Positions 39,727 through 46,277 of a stretch of DNA of 46,277 nt are shown here, in pieces. Made by a program: the position numbers and the translations under genes. This stretch comes from Solirubrobacteraceae bacterium (GTDB taxonomy: Bacteria; Actinomycetota; Thermoleophilia; Solirubrobacterales; Solirubrobacteraceae). The notes under the pieces were generated by a model. It was not told the DNA's origin, ran no database searches, and saw nothing but the letters and a program-made list of their open reading frames with translations. The stretch's first letter is position 1; the number at the start of each line of letters is the position of its first letter. Location: the NCBI GenBank assembly GCA_017744415.1, contig JAGIBJ010000063.1:1-46277 (forward strand). The letters are read 5' to 3'.

Positions 39727-40734
39727 GTGGATCTCTCGGTGTTCTTCGCCGGTACCGGCGCATCGGCGCCGTCCGCCCGACGCGGCCTCTCCGCGACGCT
39801 CCTGCGCGCAGGGGGCGACCGCCTGCTCGTCGACTGCGGAGAGGGCACCCAGCGCCAGCTCGTGCGCAGCGTCGGCCTCCCGGAGCTCGACGTCATCCTC
39901 ATCACCCACCTTCACGCCGATCATTGGTTTGGCCTGCCGGGGCTCCTGAAGACCTTCGACCTCCGCGATCGGCAGACGCCGCTCGAGCTCTTCGGCCCGC
40001 CTGGGCTCAAAGGCCTGCTCGAGCGCATCGCCCCCACCTTCGGGAAGGTCGGCTACCCGCTCGACGTCGAGGAGCTCGACATCGACGAGTCGCTCCGCTT
40101 CGACGGCTACCGCGTGCAGACGTTCGCGACCCGCCACCGCGGGCCGTCGCTCGGCTACGTGTTCGTCGAGGACGACCGCCCGGGCCGGTTCGACGCCGAG
40201 CGCGCGACCGAGCTCGGCGCCCAGCCCGGCCCGGAGTTCGGGCAGCTCCAGCGGGGTGAGCGCGTGCGCGGGATCGACCCCTCCGACGTGATGGGTCCTC
40301 CGCGAGCCGGCCGCCGGATCGTGTTCACCGGAGATACCCGGCCCAGCGACTCGACCGTCGTCGCGGCCACTGGCGCCGATCTGCTCGTCCACGAAGGCAC
40401 CTTCGCGGATGCCGAGCGCGAGCGGGCGGGGGAAACCGCCCACTCGACCGGCGTGCAGGCCGCCGAAGTCGCGCGCGATGCTGACGTACGCCTGCTCGCC
40501 GTCAACCACATCGCCGCGCGCGTGCACGCCGGCGAGATGGAGCGGGAGGTGCGGGCGGTGTTCGAGCGCTCGGTGGTCGTCCGCGACTTCGACGAGATCG
40601 AGCTCCCGCTGCGCGACCGCGGCGACCCCGTCCACCGCCGCTGGAGCGAGCGGACCCCCGCCGACCGGGCCGCGACCACCAAGGAATCCGCCGCTGAGCA
40701 GGAGGACTCGGGGGCGGTCGGATCGCACACCTGA
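39727..40734 (+). CDS. rnz: Ribonuclease Z
   Basis: 335 aa from GTG 39727. It opens [20 protein letters not shown], then [13 protein letters not shown] and the zinc site [15 protein letters not shown] (His61, His63, Asp65, His66). [25 protein letters not shown] and VHEGTF(AD) follow, and a late His in AVNHIAAR. RNase Z trims the 3' end of pre-tRNA, which matters here because the tRNA-Arg lacks encoded CCA. Residues after 300 are a charged, probably disordered tail. It diverges from the thermonuclease operon. Confidence 0.92.
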   Translation: MDLSVFFAGTGASAPSARRGLSATLLRAGGDRLLVDCGEGTQRQLVRSVGLPELDVILITHLHADHWFGLPGLLKTFDLRDRQTPLELFGPPGLKGLLERIAPTFGKVGYPLDVEELDIDESLRFDGYRVQTFATRHRGPSLGYVFVEDDRPGRFDAERATELGAQPGPEFGQLQRGERVRGIDPSDVMGPPRAGRRIVFTGDTRPSDSTVVAATGADLLVHEGTFADAERERAGETAHSTGVQAAEVARDADVRLLAVNHIAARVHAGEMEREVRAVFERSVVVRDFDEIELPLRDRGDPVHRRWSERTPADRAATTKESAAEQEDSGAVGSHT

Positions 40735-40752
40735 CCCGCCCGCGCGAACTGC

Positions 40753-40758
40753 TAGGTT
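40753..40758 (+). promoter_or_regulatory. Candidate -10 box of the pyr operon
   Basis: TAGGTT. Transcription would begin near 40765, at the foot of the PyrR hairpin. Confidence 0.55.
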
Positions 40759-40766
40759 TGCGGCGT

Positions 40767-40797
40767 CCTTTAACCCGGTCCCGTGAGGCCAGGAAGG
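40767..40797 (+). promoter_or_regulatory. PyrR-binding hairpin covering the pyrR Shine-Dalgarno
   Basis: Upper stem GGTC (40777-40780) with GGCC (40787-40790), hexaloop CCGTGA that fits the PyrR-loop rule CNGNGA exactly. Lower stem CCTT (40767-40770) with AAGG (40794-40797). AAGG is part of the Shine-Dalgarno GGAAGGAG (40792-40799). PyrR bound with UMP would hold this closed and block translation, as reported for mycobacterial pyrR leaders. No transcription terminator is seen. Confidence 0.8.
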
Positions 40798-40805
40798 AGC
40801 CCGAC

Positions 40806-41344
40806 ATCACTCCCAAGACCGTCCTCGACGGCGACTCCGTCCGGCGCGCGCTCACCCGCATCGCCCATGAGATCGCAGAGCGCGATGCGCGCCATGGACC
40901 GATCGTGATCGTCGGCATCCACCGCCGGGGCGTACCGCTCGCGATGCGCCTCGCCCCTGAGGTGAGTGCGCTTGTCGGCGCGCCCGTGCCCACCGGCTCT
41001 CTCGACATCGCCCTCTACCGCGACGACCTCGGTACGCGCACCGCGACGCCCGTCGTCCACGCGACGGAGGTCGACGTCGACCTCACCGGCAAGACGGTCG
41101 TCCTCGTCGACGACGTGCTCTACACCGGCCGCACCACGCGCGCCGCGATCGACGCACTCTTCGACCTCGGCAGGCCCGCCCGCGTGCGCCTCGCGGTGCT
41201 CGTCGACCGCGGCCACCGCGAGCTGCCGATCCGCCCGGACTTCGTCGGCAAGAACCTCCCGACCAGCAGCGACGAGCGCGTGCACGTGCGCGTCGCCGAG
41301 ATCGACGGCGACGACGAGGTCACCGTGGAACAGGCGGTCACCGC

Positions 41345-41348
<4 letters not shown>
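40806..41348 (+). CDS. pyrR: Bifunctional PyrR: pyr operon regulator/uracil phosphoribosyltransferase, ATC start
   Basis: 180 aa counting from ATC 40806. The sequence [23 protein letters not shown] lines up from its first residue with the family N-terminus (B. subtilis [23 protein letters not shown]). GGAAGGAG lies 6 nt upstream. No ATG or GTG is in frame here, and the in-frame TTG at 40758 falls within the -10 box. The PRPP loop is [21 protein letters not shown], and [10 protein letters not shown] and [13 protein letters not shown] are family marks. PyrR binds the leader RNA when UMP is high. The stop overlaps the pyrB ATG (ATGA). Confidence 0.93.
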
Positions 41349-42282
<934 letters not shown>

Positions 42283-42286
<4 letters not shown>

Positions 42287-43644
42287 TCGTCCGCGCCGAA
42301 CGCCCCACCACCGATCTCTTCATCCGCGACGTGTACGCCGTCGACGTGCGCGCCGGGCTCGACGGACCCGTCGACGTGCTCGTGACGAACGGCGAGATCA
42401 CCCGCATCGCCCCGGCCGGCCAGCTCGACATCGAGGAGCTCGACGGCCTCACGCTCGTCAATGGCGAGGGGCTCCATCTCTTCCCGGGCTTCTTCGACCC
42501 GCACGTGCACCTGCGCATCCCCGGCCAGGGCTACAAGGAGACGATCGCCACGGGCACCGCCTCCGCCGCGGCTGGTGGCTTCACGGGCATCGTCGCGATG
42601 CCCAACACGAACCCCGTGATCGATTCCACCGCCGTGCTCGCCGGTGCCCTGGAGACGGCTCGCAAGGAGGCCGTGATCGGCGTCGGTTTCACCGCCTGCA
42701 TCACCAAGGGCATGAGCGGCTCCGAGCTGAGCGAGATGGCGGCGCTCAAGGACCTCGGCGCGGTCGCCTTCACCGACGACGGCAAACCCGTCGCCGATGC
42801 CCAGGTCTTCCGGATGGCCTGCCGCTACCAGCGGCTCACCGACATGGTGCTGATGCTCCACGAGGAGGAGCCCTCGCTCTCCGGCGGCGGCGCGATGAAC
42901 GAGGGTGCCGTGAGCGCGGCCCTCGGGATCTCCGGCCAGCCCAACATCGCCGAGTCGACCCTGATCGCCCGCGATGCCGCGATCGCCGGCTACGAGGGCG
43001 CGCGCGTGCACGTTCAACACCTCTCGGCGCGCGAGTCGCTCGACGCCGTGCGCACCGCGCGCAGCCAGGGGATCCAGATCACGTGCGAGGCGAGCCCGCA
43101 CCACCTGCTCCTCACCGACGAGGCGTGCCGCACGCTCGACACGCACACGAAGATGAACCCGCCGCTGCGCACCGAGACCGATCGTCAAGCGCTGATCGCG
43201 GCGGTGCTCGACGGCACGATCGACTGCATCGCGACCGATCACGCCCCGCACTCGCGCGACGAGAAGGCCTTGCCCTTCGAGCAGGCCCCGTTCGGCGTGA
43301 CGGGCCTCGAGACGTCATTCGCTGCCTGCTACACCGAGCTCGTGCTGAAGCACGGCCTCGAGCTCTCCCGGCTCGTCGAGCTGATGGCCGCCGGCGCGGC
43401 GCTCGTTGGCCTCGAGCCGCCGGTGCTCGCCGAGGGCCGGCCCGCCGACCTCTGCCTCGTCGACCTGCAGCGCACCTGGACGGTGGGCGAAGGCGGCTAC
43501 GTGAGCAAGAGCGCGAACTGCGCGTTCGACGGCATGGAGCTGCAGAGCAAGGTCGTCCTCACCGTCTCGCACGGGTCGATCGCGCACGCCGACCCGTCCC
43601 TGAGCCTCGATTCCACCTCCGACCCCGAGCCCACGAACGCATGA
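42283..43644 (+). CDS. pyrC: Dihydroorotase
   Basis: 453 aa, type I size. Metal site FFDPHVHLRIPG (His74, His76), GIVAMPNTNPVID, VHVQHLSARESLD, ITCEASPHHLLLTDE and the catalytic Asp in CIATDHAPHSRDEK. It cyclises carbamoyl aspartate to dihydroorotate. ATGA overlaps on both sides (pyrB and carA). Confidence 0.95.
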
Positions 43645-44757
43645 CCCCAGACGCTTACCTCCTGCTCGAGGACGGCACCCGCTTCGACGGCCGAGCCGTC
43701 GGCGCCCCCGGCCACGTGACGGGCGAGGTCGTGTTCACCACGGGCATGGCGGGCTACCAGGAGTCGGTCACCGATCCCTCGTTCGCCGGTCAGCTCCTCA
43801 CGTTCACCTACCCGCACATCGGGAACTACGGCGTAAGCGGCGAGGCGATGGAATCCGACCGCATCTGGGCGCGCGGCGTGATCATGCGCTCCGCCACGAA
43901 CGGCGAGGACGCCCCGACCGCCGAGGGCGGCTGGCTCGACTGGCTCGTCGACTGCGGCGTGGTCGCGATCGACGAGCTCGACACCCGCGCGCTGGTGAAG
44001 CACCTGCGCGACAAGGGCTCGATGCGCGGCGGCATCTTCCCGGCCAGCATCCGCGAGTCGGAGGCGCGCGCCATCGTCGAGGCCGAGCCGCCGATGGCCG
44101 GCCAGGATCTCGTCAAGGAGGTCAGCCCGACCGCGATGAGTGAGCACGGCGTCGGCAACAGCGGCCCGCTGATCGCGGCGCTCGACACCGGCATCAAGGG
44201 GTCGATCGTTCGGAACTTCGTCGAGCGTGGGGCTCGGCTCAACCTCTACCCGGCCCGCACCGACGCGCAGGTGCTGCTCGACTCCGGCGCCGACGCGATC
44301 TTCCTCGCGAACGGCCCCGGCGATCCGGCGGCCCTCGACGACATCGTCGACACGCTGCGCACGGTGATCGGCAAGAAGCCGACGTTCGGAATCTGCCTGG
44401 GCCACCAGCTGATGAGCCGCGCGCTGGGCCTGGAGACCTTCAAGCTCCCGTTCGGGCACCGCGGCGGCAACCACCCGGTGAAGGACCTCGCCACCGGGCG
44501 GGTCGAGATCACCTCCCAGAACCACGGCTTCGCGGTCGTCGGCCCGGGCGGCGTGCGCCACCTGGAGACCAACGAGCCGGTGCGGTGGGAGACCGACCTC
44601 GGTACCGCCGAGCTCAGCCACCTGAACCTCTACGACCGCACGGTCGAGGGGCTCACCCTGCTCGACGTGCCCGGCGGCACGGTGCAGTACCACCCCGAGG
44701 CGGGCCCCGGCCCGAACGACGCCCTCTACCTCTTCGACCGTTTCCTGGAGCAGATCA

Positions 44758-44771
<14 letters not shown>
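43641..44771 (+). CDS. carA: Carbamoyl-phosphate synthase small (glutaminase) subunit
   Basis: 376 aa. N-terminal CarA domain ([40 protein letters not shown]) and C-terminal glutamine amidotransferase with FLANGPGDP, nucleophile Cys in [14 protein letters not shown], and the His-Glu of [11 protein letters not shown]. It supplies ammonia to CarB through a tunnel. It overlaps pyrC by ATGA and carB by 14 bp. Confidence 0.96.

Positions 44772-46277
<1,506 letters not shown>

Noticed and set aside
40758..40760. TTG start for pyrR
   Set aside because: It is within the -10 box and would put the PyrR hairpin in the coding region; the alignment favours ATC 40806.

Overview
The window is a high-GC, gene-dense bacterial chromosome segment with about 40 protein genes and one tRNA. 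No insertion sequence, phage gene, integrase or CRISPR array was seen. Several features suggest an actinomycete: a fadA2/fabG4/htdX/fadE5-type lipid operon, a ruvCAB-secDF-recJ-rel neighbourhood, a pyrR-pyrB-pyrC-carA-carB operon with a PyrR binding loop, and many genes whose start codon lies 6-10 nt after a TANNNT -10 box with no Shine-Dalgarno (leaderless style). The TasA/SipW-like and LamG genes would fit a deep lineage such as Thermoleophilia, but that class is an inference. Most long ORFs on the strand opposite a named gene are GC-driven shadows.

Layout. 1-5168 (minus): TetR regulator, thiolase, two-domain FabG, MaoC hydratase, and the N-terminal part of an acyl-CoA dehydrogenase. 5254-7640 (plus): a lipoprotein, an RpiB-like protein, and a secreted RTX-repeat protein. 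7660-10107 (minus): a metallo-beta-lactamase-fold hydrolase and a phosphohexomutase. 10264-14361 (plus): an unknown protein, a sugar nucleotidyltransferase with an overlapping NAD-sugar dehydratase, a secreted protein, and YebC. 14389-15081 (minus): a second TetR. 15241-25938 (plus): ruvC-ruvA-ruvB, a zinc-ribbon/PAS-like protein where yajC is often found, a secD-secF fusion, a small membrane protein, recJ and rel. 25992-29647: an epoxide-hydrolase-like protein, then on minus corA, a diacylglycerol-kinase-like protein and a PAP2 phosphatase.

29775-31471 is a metabolic unit of special interest: a promoter, a SAM-I riboswitch, a threonine-synthase-like PLP enzyme and an overlapping MoaD/ThiS-like carrier ending in GG. 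The SAM riboswitch and the carrier together suggest sulfur transfer (methionine/homocysteine) rather than plain threonine synthesis. 31586-36706 looks like a secreted surface-fibre or matrix locus. It has a TasA/camelysin-like protein, a proline-rich accessory protein and a SipW/ER-type signal peptidase on plus. Two LamG proteins are divergent on minus; the larger is a TasA-like domain with a LamG domain inserted inside it.

36721-36793 is tRNA-Arg(CCG), followed by a hypothetical gene. A FetA/FetB-type ABC pair with an overlapping thermonuclease runs on minus. RNase Z is divergent from it. The window ends in the pyrimidine operon, where pyrR appears to start with ATC and its Shine-Dalgarno forms part of the PyrR binding hairpin; carB is cut by the window edge.
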